16,830 nucleotides of DNA from assembly GCA_964399625.1 (NCBI GenBank), contig CAYNSB010000065.1, positions 1 to 16,830 on the forward strand, given 5' to 3'. Source of the DNA: CAYNSB01 sp964399625. GTDB lineage: Bacteria > Planctomycetota > Phycisphaerae > Phycisphaerales > UBA1924. Shown one piece after another: positions 1 through 7,400 of this stretch. The translations under genes were made by a program, and so were the position numbers. Numbering within the stretch: position 1 is the first letter of the stretch; the number at the start of each line of letters is the position of its first letter. The notes beneath the pieces were generated by a model that did not search any database, was not told the origin of the DNA, and saw only the letters and a program-made list of their open reading frames with translations.

Positions 1-507
1 GTAGGGACTCCAGACAGGCTTCGAGGCGATGAGCCTCATTACGCCCGATGGCGACGGCTCCGATGGAGGTGGGCGAAGACACTGGATGAATGTACCGATT
101 TGCTGACTCGCGTGGGCAAACTTGCACGCTGCGCGGATTTGTGCAGACGTTCGGGTGACCGCGATGCAGGACGGCATTCCCAGCTTTGCGTGCGTTCGAC
201 GAAGCGTTGCCCCATCAGCCGGCTGTTGGCTTGACCGTCCAGCAGGAGCACCAAATGCCGCGGCGGGCCGCTTCATCAGTCACCTGTATAACGGTTGTTC
301 GAAGCGCCGACTGCCTCCAGGCCAACCCGGTGTCTCTGACACCTCCAACCGCCCATGAAGACACCGGTTCGAGCATGTCGGCAATGACGGCCCCTCGGCC
401 GCGCACGGCCACATCCGCGCCCGATCAGGCGTCGCCAGTCGTCACGAAATGTGCCCCGATTCCCGCGGAAAGCTCGCGATTCCGAGCTCCCCAGCGGGAC
501 TCAAAAG
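1..507. other. Gene-free stretch of lower GC beside tRNA-Ser
   Basis: I see no convincing gene in these 507 bases. Several short open frames exist on both strands, but none has a good ribosome binding site, a recognisable motif or a coherent protein composition. By eye the base composition is lower in GC (33 of 60 bases at 61-120) than the coding regions to the right. The stretch may be a decayed or acquired remnant next to the tRNA gene, or the end of a gene lying outside the window. I could not identify inverted repeats or a transposase. Confidence 0.4.
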
Positions 508-598
508 CGGAGAGGGGGGGATTCGAACCCCCGATACGGCTTTAGGGCCGTATAACGGTTTAGCAAACCGTCGCCTTCAGCCTCTCGGCCACCTCTCC
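508..598 (-). tRNA. tRNA-Ser (anticodon GCT)
   Basis: The reverse complement folds as a class II tRNA of 91 nt. The acceptor stem GGAGAGG pairs with CCTCTCC, followed by discriminator G at 508; CCA is not encoded. The T arm has a 5-bp all-GC stem around the loop TTCGAAT (521-527). The anticodon stem ACGGT/ACCGT (555-559 and 567-571) encloses the loop TTGCTAA, giving anticodon GCT at 562-564, which reads AGC and AGU serine codons. A long variable arm, typical of serine tRNAs, lies between the anticodon and T arms. The acceptor stem is identical to that of the other tRNA-Ser at 3111. Confidence 0.96.
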
Positions 599-720
599 GG
601 CATCGAACCCGAAACAGTAGACCCGGCCCTCGCGCGGAACAAACGACGACCCATACCGAGTTCACGCCCGCACCCCGCACGCGAACGTCCAGCGCCGCGC
701 ACGCCTCCACCCCACACGCG

Positions 721-754
721 AAAAGAGCCGGCGCAACGGGAGTGTCGCGCCGGC
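721..754 (-). terminator. Rho-independent terminator after the coiled-coil gene
   Basis: On the minus strand a perfect 8-bp stem GCCGGCGC/GCGCCGGC (727-734 and 747-754) with a 12-nt loop is followed by the T-rich tail TCTTTT (721-726). It lies about 100 bases past the stop codon of the minus-strand gene ending at 854 and is the clearest intrinsic terminator in the window. Confidence 0.7.
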
Positions 755-853
755 CCCCAAGGAGACTGGTTAAGCGCGGTGCTCCAACGGAGACCTCAAC
801 CCGTGCCATGCCGCGGCACGCGCGAGGCCATCGACGTCGGGTCCGGCTCGGGG

Positions 854-1147
854 TCACTCCTGCTCGGGCTCCTGAGAGTCCTGCGGGCGGCCCGTGTGCC
901 GGTCGAGCAACTTGCGGAGGTACTGGTTCTCACGCCGCGTCGCCTCGAGATCGAACACGAGGTACTTCACGCTCAGGCGGAGATAGTCGAGCGATTCCTG
1001 GAGGTCGTTGATCGTCTTGCGCATGCGCTCATGCCGGTCCCTGGTCTCGGCCGCAAGCTTCAACAGCTGGTCGCGGTCCGTCTCGGGCATGGCGCCGATG
1101 TTCACCATGAGCTCATCGAGTCGCGCCTGAAATTCCTGCTCGTTCAT
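854..1147 (-). CDS. Small coiled-coil protein, planctomycete type
   Basis: This encodes a 97-residue, highly charged, probably all-helical cytoplasmic protein without a signal peptide or membrane segment. Heptad-like spacing of Leu, Ile and Val runs through most of the length, including LVFDLEATRRENQYLRKLL near the C-terminus, which predicts a long coiled coil and probable dimerisation. I recall similar short proteins in planctomycete genomes, sometimes labelled as putative transcriptional regulators, but I see no DNA-binding motif and assign no function. The ATG at 1147 is chosen because AAGGAGA lies just upstream at good spacing; the frame extends further upstream but that part looks non-coding. 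The tail is rich in Glu, Gln and Asp. It is followed by a terminator at 721-754. Confidence 0.75.
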   Translation of the reverse strand: MNEQEFQARLDELMVNIGAMPETDRDQLLKLAAETRDRHERMRKTINDLQESLDYLRLSVKYLVFDLEATRRENQYLRKLLDRHTGRPQDSQEPEQE

Positions 1148-1171
1148 GTCTCTCTCTCCTTGTTTGGGCTT

Positions 1172-1193
1172 GTCGCCCGCCCTCATGGGCGGA
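1172..1193 (-). promoter_or_regulatory. Leader hairpin upstream of the coiled-coil gene
   Basis: On the minus strand GTCCGCCC pairs with GGGCGGGC (one G-T pair) across a four-base ATGA loop, in the presumed mRNA leader about 25 bases before the start codon at 1147. No poly-T follows, so it is not an obvious terminator. It could affect mRNA stability or translation. This is seen as a structure only; any role is inference. Confidence 0.3.
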
Positions 1194-1198
1194 CGCAA

Positions 1199-1224
1199 GA
1201 GAGAGAAACAACGGGCGTGCCCGT
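1199..1224 (-). terminator. Possible terminator downstream of the DUF3553 gene
   Basis: On the minus strand ACGGG-CACG-CCCGT forms a 5-bp hairpin followed directly by the pyrimidine-rich TGTTTCTCTCTC. It lies about 135 bases past the stop of the gene ending at 1358 and just before the next minus-strand gene. The tail is not pure T and the stem is short, so the call is weak. Confidence 0.3.
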
Positions 1225-1357
1225 GCCGTGCCAACGCCGCCCCGCGCCCCAAGGCCCGAGAAACAACGCTCCGGCGCTCACGCAGCCCCGTTCGCCGCGA
1301 CGCACGCCCCGCCCCGCGCCCCACGCCCCATCCACATATGACGAGTGATGCGAAACC

Positions 1358-1960
1358 TCAACGCGAGGCGTCGAAGCGACGCATCGCCTGTTGCGCCGCG
1401 GCCGGCGCCCCGGGCAGCAACTCCGAGATCGCACCCGGATCCTCGCGCTTGATCTCACCCGCAAGCTTCCGCAGGTGGGCATCCCGGTTGAGCGCGAACC
1501 GCTGAAAGAGCAACTCCAGGTCGTGCCGGCTGAACCGCGTGAGCGGGTCCTTCAGCCCCGTCTGCGTCGCCGCCCAGTCCAGCAGCGAGGCCCCGACGCT
1601 CGTGAATCGATACAGCCCGAGCGTCGCCTTCAGGCGCGAACGCTTGGACGAGAAAGGGTCCGTCGCCGCATCGGGCAATTCCGCGATCCGTTCGTTCACC
1701 GCGCCCTGCTCGGCCGTGTCGAGCCAGCTCGCCTCTTCCGCGATCGGCTTGTCCAGGTGCGCGACGTCCTCGGGCGCGCGAAGATCCGCGAACGCCGTGG
1801 ACAGCGTCTTCACGCCCGCGCGCTCAAACCGAAGCGTGAGCCGCTGGCAGCGCGTGCCCTCCTGCGTCACCTGCTCCGCCGAGCGAACCTCGCCCACTCC
1901 CCACTCCGGCTTGCCCACGTGCACGACCCGATCGCCCATCTTCCATTCACGCACACCCAT
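1358..1960 (-). CDS. DUF3553-type domain protein
   Basis: This is a 200-residue cytoplasmic protein. Residues about 7-62, beginning KMGDRVVHVGKPEWGVGEV, resemble the DUF3553 module: a small beta-rich domain with the pattern GDRV.H...WG.G.V, also found at the C-terminus of some UvrD-like helicases. The remaining 140 or so residues are helical and charged, with a conserved-looking stretch around RFSRHDLELLFQRFALNRD, and resemble nothing else I recognise. The ATG at 1960 is preferred because GAAGGA lies seven bases upstream; an ATG at 1939 has no room for a binding site, and the longer frame to 2092 has none. It is divergent from rpoZ. No function can be assigned; a nucleic-acid link is only suggested by the helicase association. 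Confidence 0.75.
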   Translation of the reverse strand: MGVREWKMGDRVVHVGKPEWGVGEVRSAEQVTQEGTRCQRLTLRFERAGVKTLSTAFADLRAPEDVAHLDKPIAEEASWLDTAEQGAVNERIAELPDAATDPFSSKRSRLKATLGLYRFTSVGASLLDWAATQTGLKDPLTRFSRHDLELLFQRFALNRDAHLRKLAGEIKREDPGAISELLPGAPAAAQQAMRRFDASR

Positions 1961-2037
1961 GCCCGCGTCCTTCGCAAAGGAGCACCCTCGCCCAGCAGCG
2001 AACTCCCGAGATTCGGGCCTCGCCACGCACGCCCGCC

Positions 2038-2056
2038 CCGGCCTCACTTCGGCCGG
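2038..2056. repeat. Perfect inverted repeat in the divergent region
   Basis: CCGGCC and GGCCGG flank a 7-base loop (TCACTTC), giving a perfect 6-bp GC stem between the divergent DUF3553 and rpoZ genes. There is no T-run on either strand. It could be an operator or a transcript hairpin, or chance in GC-rich DNA. Confidence 0.3.
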
Positions 2057-2078
2057 ATGAGCCCACGCTCCACGAGGA

Positions 2079-2108
2079 TTGTCGCACCCCACCCGACGTG
2101 CCTAGTAT
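2079..2108 (+). promoter_or_regulatory. Candidate sigma70-like promoter for rpoZ-coaC
   Basis: TTGTCG at 2079-2084 and TAGTAT at 2103-2108 are separated by 18 bases, giving a plausible -35/-10 pair about 80 bases before the rpoZ start codon. The A/T-rich -10 stands out from the GC-rich surroundings. No experimental support is visible. Confidence 0.4.
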
Positions 2109-2186
2109 AGACCGAATGCACGGGTGCGTCCCACCGAGTCGCGGGCCTCGGAGGCGATGTCCTCGCATTCTTCGCAAGGGCTACCG

Positions 2187-2444
2187 ATGATCGAAGCGCT
2201 CAAGAGTGATGCCATCGTCGAGAAGGCGGGGGGACGGTTCAAGCTCTGCACGCTGATCCAGCGTCGACTCGTGCAACTCATGGACGGCGCGCGCCCGCTC
2301 GTCGAGCGCAACGGCCGCACCGACCTGGAGATCGTCATCGACGAGATCATCCAGGACAAGATCACCCTCGAGTACGCCCCCTCGGAGCAGCCCTCGCTCC
2401 CCACCGGTGCGCAGGTCGAGGAAGAGCAGCCCCTGCTCACCTGA
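2187..2444 (+). CDS. rpoZ: DNA-directed RNA polymerase subunit omega
   Basis: This encodes the small omega subunit, which helps fold and assemble the beta' subunit into core RNA polymerase. The product from the ATG at 2187 is 85 residues, the usual length. Near the N-terminus it has GGRFKLCTLIQRRLVQLMDG, which fits the family pattern of 'nrF.Lv.laakRArql..ga'. It is followed by the conserved helical part with IVIDEIIQDKITLE and an acidic tail rich in Glu, Gln and Pro. The start at 2187 is preferred because AAGGG lies six bases upstream. In-frame ATGs at 2157 (GGAGG only two bases away) and 2124 would give longer products with an untypical N-terminus. The next gene starts 12 bases after the stop, so the two are probably one operon; linkage of rpoZ with the CoaBC gene is common in bacteria. 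Confidence 0.88.
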   Translation: MIEALKSDAIVEKAGGRFKLCTLIQRRLVQLMDGARPLVERNGRTDLEIVIDEIIQDKITLEYAPSEQPSLPTGAQVEEEQPLLT

Positions 2445-2456
2445 TCGAGCCGAAAC

Positions 2457-3074
2457 ATGACCGATCGCGCGCCCATGCCAGACCTCGGCGTGCTCAACGC
2501 ACGCCGCATTTTCGTTGGCGTGTGCGGCGGCATCGCGGCGTACAAGGTCGCCACCGTGGTCAGCCGCGCCGCGCAGGCCGGGGCCGAGGTCACCGTCGCC
2601 ATGACCGACGCCGCGACCCATTTCGTCGCGCCGCTCACGTTCCAGTCGCTCTCGGCCCGCCCCGTCTACACCTCGCCCTGGCAGCACATCGAGAGCAACG
2701 ACCCGCAGCACATCCGCCTCGCCGATGCCTGCGATCTCGCCCTGGTCGCCCCCTGCACCATGGACTGCCTGGCCCGCCTCGCCACGGGTCGGGCCGACGA
2801 CGCCATCACGCTCATCCTCTCAGCCATCGACCGCCGGCGCACCCCCGTGGTCCTCGCTCCAGCCATGAACGAGGTCATGTGGAACCAACCCGCCACCCAG
2901 CGCAACATCCGCACCCTCCTCGACGATGGGTTCCGCCTCGTCGGCCCGGGCGAGGGCTGGCAGGCCTGCCGCCACGTCGGCGTGGGCAGGATGAGCGAGC
3001 CCGAGTCCATCCTCGCCGCGATGGTCGATCTGCTCAAGCATCAACCGCCACGGAACCCTCCGCGCCCCAGTTGA
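2457..3074 (+). CDS. coaC: Phosphopantothenoylcysteine decarboxylase (flavoprotein)
   Basis: This encodes an FMN-dependent decarboxylase that converts 4'-phosphopantothenoyl-cysteine to 4'-phosphopantetheine in coenzyme A synthesis. The 205-residue protein is a single flavoprotein domain. It has the N-terminal GVCGGIAAYK motif (residues 21-30), a His in QHIRLAD (His85, matching the catalytic His of the E. coli enzyme), the PAMNEVMW motif (135-142, Asn138), and the substrate-clamp region ACRHVGVGRM with Cys171. All three key residues are present; the residue after the clamp Cys is Arg rather than the usual Gly. Many bacteria carry a fused CoaBC of about 400 residues. Here the synthetase (CoaB) half is absent and must be encoded elsewhere. 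It is 12 bases downstream of rpoZ with a weak ribosome binding site, suggesting translational linkage. Confidence 0.88.
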   Translation: MTDRAPMPDLGVLNARRIFVGVCGGIAAYKVATVVSRAAQAGAEVTVAMTDAATHFVAPLTFQSLSARPVYTSPWQHIESNDPQHIRLADACDLALVAPCTMDCLARLATGRADDAITLILSAIDRRRTPVVLAPAMNEVMWNQPATQRNIRTLLDDGFRLVGPGEGWQACRHVGVGRMSEPESILAAMVDLLKHQPPRNPPRPS

Positions 3075-3110
3075 TCCGCGCCCATTCGAGGTCAACCATT
3101 GCCCGCCGCC

Positions 3111-3198
3111 GGAGAGGTGCCAGAGCGGCTGAATGGGCTGGTCTCGAAAACCAGTAACGGGCTTGTCTCGTTCGGGAGTTCGAATCTCCCCCTCTCCG
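3111..3198 (+). tRNA. tRNA-Ser (anticodon CGA)
   Basis: This is a class II tRNA of 88 nt. The acceptor stem GGAGAGG (3111-3117) pairs with CCTCTCC (3191-3197), followed by discriminator G; CCA is not encoded. The T arm is GGGAG-TTCGAAT-CTCCC (3174-3190). The anticodon stem CTGGT/ACCAG encloses the loop CTCGAAA, giving anticodon CGA, which reads UCG serine codons. A long GC-rich variable arm follows. It sits 36 bases after coaC and ends 67 bases before the convergent membrane-protein gene. Confidence 0.96.
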
Positions 3199-3265
3199 CT
3201 TGTCCTGTTCTCTCGCCCGGGCTCGCCCGGCGATCTTGGCCCACGCCCTGAGGGCCCGCGGCGCT

Positions 3266-4438
3266 TCACACGCGCTGCACAAACCAGACCAACGCCACAA
3301 GCGCGATGACGATCGACACGGGAATCGACACCCGCGAGCGGTACCACGCCCTCCCTCGCCACCAACCCAGCAGCAGAAACGCCCCGGCCAGCACCGTCAA
3401 GTGTCCGCCCTCCACCCCGACATTGAACGCGACCAGGCCCGCGGCCAGCTGCCCCGTCGGAAGCCCGATCTCCATCAGCCCCGACGCAAATCCCATCCCG
3501 TGCACGAGCCCAAAGACGAACGCGACCAACGTCCGCCAGGGGTGCACCCGGCGCACCACGAGGTTCTCCACCGCGATGAACGCGATCGACACCGCGATCG
3601 CCGGCTCGATGATCCGCGCCGGCAGCGTGACAACGTGCAGCGTCGCCAGCGTGAGCGTCATCGTGTGCGCGAGCGTGAACGCCGAGATCTGCCACAGCAC
3701 CGACCCGACCCGCGGCGTGAGCAGAAACAAGCCCAGCACGAACAGCGCGTGGTCCGCGCCGCGCGGAATGATGTGCAGATACCCGAGCCGCGCGTACCGC
3801 AACGCCACCTCAGCGAACGACGCGGGACGCGCCGGCGCTCTCTCTCCCCCGTCACTCGTGCTCCGCGCCGCGCCGCTCGCCCCCCGCACGTCGATCGCCG
3901 GCGACCGCTCCCCCGCGGACAGCGGCAGCGCCTGCGGCTCCACGCCGGGGCGATCCACCGAGAGCAGCACCTCCGAGAGCACCGCGGGAAACCTGAGCGT
4001 CATCGCCGCGGCGCCCCGCGGCAGCACAGCCGAGATCCCGAACTCCATCTTCAACGGCAGCGGCTGTCCCGGGTTCTGCTCCTTCCAGAGGCGCACCGCG
4101 TCAACGCGCGGCTCGTCCACGATCTCGAACGCCACGGCCGCGCCATCCGCGCTCAACTGAAAGCCTCCCTCCAGCCGCTCGCGAGCGTCCTTGAACGCGT
4201 CCGCCAGCTCGCTCTCAGGTCCGGAGAGAAGCGCCCGCATGTCCGAATCCGAAACCCGCGCCGAGGTGTCATTGAGTGCGTATGCCAGCGCATCATGAAC
4301 GAGCGTGATCCTCACGCGCCCGTCCTCCGTCACCTTCACAAGCGCCACCGTGGGCAGCGTGGGGTGCGCCCACGCAACGCCGGCGCACAACGCGATGCAC
4401 AGCAGCGCCGCGATCAGGTGCCGCACTCGCCTCTCCAT
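3266..4438 (-). CDS. HupE/UreJ-family membrane protein
   Basis: This is a 390-residue membrane protein. It has an N-terminal signal peptide (residues about 1-24, ending AWA before His25), an exported domain of about 185 residues, and a C-terminal HupE/UreJ_2-type membrane domain (about 212-388) with six or seven hydrophobic segments. Family landmarks are visible: GADHALFVLGLFLL (Asp229, His230), AFTLAHTMTL (His258), ENLVV (Glu291), LVHGMGFA (His313) and FNVGVEGG (Asn339, Glu343). The charged and His residues within helices fit metal passage. HupE and UreJ relatives are linked to nickel or cobalt uptake, but the substrate of this subgroup is not settled. ATG 4438 is chosen because GGAG lies five bases upstream; a GTG at 4456 has no such site. 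The start lies 21 bases after the mannosidase stop, suggesting co-transcription. Confidence 0.82.
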   Translation of the reverse strand: MERRVRHLIAALLCIALCAGVAWAHPTLPTVALVKVTEDGRVRITLVHDALAYALNDTSARVSDSDMRALLSGPESELADAFKDARERLEGGFQLSADGAAVAFEIVDEPRVDAVRLWKEQNPGQPLPLKMEFGISAVLPRGAAAMTLRFPAVLSEVLLSVDRPGVEPQALPLSAGERSPAIDVRGASGAARSTSDGGERAPARPASFAEVALRYARLGYLHIIPRGADHALFVLGLFLLTPRVGSVLWQISAFTLAHTMTLTLATLHVVTLPARIIEPAIAVSIAFIAVENLVVRRVHPWRTLVAFVFGLVHGMGFASGLMEIGLPTGQLAAGLVAFNVGVEGGHLTVLAGAFLLLGWWRGRAWYRSRVSIPVSIVIALVALVWFVQRV

Positions 4439-4459
4439 TCGTGCTCCAACTCCCACGCT

Positions 4460-7400
4460 CTACCTGGGCGTCCCGCTGCGGAGCGCGGCGAGCGAGTCCT
4501 CGCCCAGCGCCGCGTTCCAGATCGAGAACCCGCGGATCTCTCCCGAGAACTGGTACCGGTGGTCCCACGGGTCCTTGGGCGCGATGTGCACAACGCTCTC
4601 GTCGTCGATGAACGAGACCTCATCCTCCGCGATCTTCTTCCCATCCTGGTACAGGCGAAGCGTGCGCCCGTCGTACGTCGCGCTCAGCATCTGCCAAGCG
4701 TTGAGCCCCAGCGCCGCCCGGCTCTCAACGTCCTGGTTGTCGCTCCAGAAGTGCACGCCGTTGGCGAACTTCGCGATGAACCGACCCCCGCGCATCTTGC
4801 CCGTGGCGCAGGCGCCGAACCCCGCGAAGATCGTGTGATTCGCCGGCTGCGCGCCGGCCCGCACGAACATGTTGATCGTCCACGCGTCGCGGGCCTTCGT
4901 CGGGAGCCCCGCCACATCACGCACAACCGTCCCCATTTCCTTCACTTCGTCCAGCGAGAACACGGGCCCCGCGGGCGTCACGTCCATTGTCAGGCTCGTG
5001 AGCGCGTTGCCCGCCGGCGCCATGTCCCGCACGCCCGATACCGTGAACTTGAACGCCCCGTTGGCCTGCAGTGCGTTCGCGAGCGTGAGCGTCGCGCGCG
5101 TCCTGTCCTCGGAGAGTTCCACCGACCTCACCTCCAGGGACGGCGACAGCGAGAAGTTCGCCGCCGTCACCTCGGCCACCGGCTCCGAGAAATCCACCAG
5201 CACCCGCGGCGAGGTCGCCACCGCCGCCACGCGCGTCACGCTTGGCGGCGTGCGATCGTCCACGCGAACCTCCGCCGATGCGATCTGCCCCATCGCGCCG
5301 CGCGCATCGAGCATGCCAACCCGAATCGTCGCGGTCTTGCCGACCCAGATCGGCCCTGCGTACGCCGCGGAACTCGCGGTGGGCGCCGAGCCGTCCAGCG
5401 TGTACCGGAACGCGCCCGCCCGCCAGTACATGCCCGGCTCGATCGCCACTCTCGTCGAATCGTGGTGCGTCCGAGCGTCCGAAACGATCTTGATCTCATC
5501 GTCCGCGCTCTCGGGCAAAGCGTCAAAGAGCGGCGCCGCAGGCTTGGCCTGCGCGGCCCCCGAACGCACCGCCGTCGCAGCAAGGATCTTGATCCGCGGC
5601 TCGTTGGGCAGCGTCAGCGTGCTCGCACCCTGGCCCAGATCAATCGAGTGCACGTACAGGTAGCTGTACTCGTAGCACGCATCGCCGCCACTCGCGTGCT
5701 GGTGCGAGCAGAACCACGCGACCTCATCGCCCTTGATGAACCCACGCTCCAACCCCGCGATGTCGTTGGACCAGGCGTACGTCGATTCGGGCGCCTCACC
5801 GCGCCACAGCCGCCGATCCCATTGCCCGATGTACCCGCCCCAGCCCTGCACGTTCCATCGCTGCTCGCGACCGTCGAGCGCAAGCGTCGCGCTCACGTCC
5901 ACATCGGCCGCCACCAGCAGGCACACGCGGTCCGAGCCCGCAGGAATCGTGATCTTCTGACCACGGCACGCGACCGCGTTCTTCTCCCCATCGACCGAAG
6001 GCCCAAGATCGAAACGCACCCCATCCACCCCAACGGTTCTGGGCAGCTGCTCAGCCGGAATCGCTCGCCCCTTGCCGTCAAAGTCGCCGTCCGCTCGATT
6101 CGCGTTGGTGCTCACCACATCGACGTTGAACTCCAACGGCAGCGGCGTGCTCGTCGGCCGCTCGGCCTTCATCGGCGCTGGCCCAGGCGTGATCGCGAAC
6201 GCCCGCAGGCCGAACCCGCGCACATCAGCAACAAGCGCCCCATCCTCCACCTTCGCATCCCCGATCGCTCGCTCCTGCCCATCGATCTCCCGTGCGCCCG
6301 CGATCGGGCGCGCCATCGAAACCTTCGAGCCCCGCGCGCCCACCCCGGGAATCTCGCGCAGCCGCACGACCAGTTCGTCGCTGCCCTCGGCCTTCTTGAT
6401 CGCCGAGATCAGCACGCTCGGGTCGCTGATGCGCATGAGAGAGAACGACCTGCCCAGCGCCCCCGGGTGCGCCGTTGACACGAACGGAATCAACGGCTGA
6501 TTCAGTCGCGCCGCGTGCTGCGCGCCCTCGCCCTTCTGCCAGGGCCCGCTGTGCCCGTGCAGCGCGTACCGCACGTGGTGCCGCCCGATGTCCTGGCTTC
6601 CCTGATCCTGATATCCGCCCCGCGTCCCGGGCGTGTGCAGCAGCGTCAGACGCACCGTGCGATCGTCCGGCTTGTCCGACCCGTACTTCGAATCGCACAT
6701 TACCGTCACGCCGTAGTCGCCCCGCGCGTCCGTCACATCGAACCACTGGTGGAACGAGTACTCGAACTGCTCCTTGTGGCTGTTGGGCCGCTCGATCGCG
6801 CCCGCCTGGATGTCGTACGTCGCGCTGGAGTTGCTCACCGATAGCGGAAACGCGGCCCGCAGGCTCCGCTCGCGGCTATTCCACAGAATGTCGTTGTCGA
6901 ACTCCACCCGCGCCACGCCCGCTGTCAGCGAGATCGTCTGCGTGAACGTGGATCCTTCGGCCTTGCGACTCACCTCAACCGCAACCCGCGCGGGTCCACG
7001 CTCCACCACCCGGAAGCTCGCCGGCCCCGCAACGTACGCCTTCGCCGGCTTCACGCGATCCTCCCAGTCCTGGTTCCACGCCGGCCAGTTCGATGGATTC
7101 TCGTAGTGCAGCCCGAGCCGCGCCGGCGCCGAGAGCAGCTCGCGCTTCGCCCCCTTGTCGACGATCGACGCCACATCCCCGTTGTCATCGAGCTTGACCG
7201 CGTAGCACTCGTTCTCCAGCGATCGCTCGGACACGCTCAGCGCATGCGCCGCGGGGGCCGACGCGCCGACGAACGAGACCTCGTACGCGGCAAAGCCCAC
7301 CGGCGGCGCGGACGCGACGAACGCCACGCTCGCCGCTCCCTCGCGCACCTCAAGCACTTGCGCCGCGACCGGCTTTCCGTCCGGACCTTTCACGACAACC

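Noticed and set aside
449..1348. Plus-strand open frame running through the tRNA-Ser and the coiled-coil gene
   Set aside because: It reads through the antisense of a tRNA and a terminator, and its composition is non-protein-like.
3199..3265. Terminator between tRNA-Ser(CGA) and the convergent membrane-protein gene
   Set aside because: A 5-bp GC hairpin (CCGGG/CCCGG) can be drawn on the minus strand, but no T-run follows on either strand.
3200..6478. Very long plus-strand open frame opposite the membrane protein and mannosidase genes
   Set aside because: Its product is Arg, His and Pro-rich with no domain. Long antisense open frames are expected opposite GC-rich genes, and the minus strand holds clear family matches.
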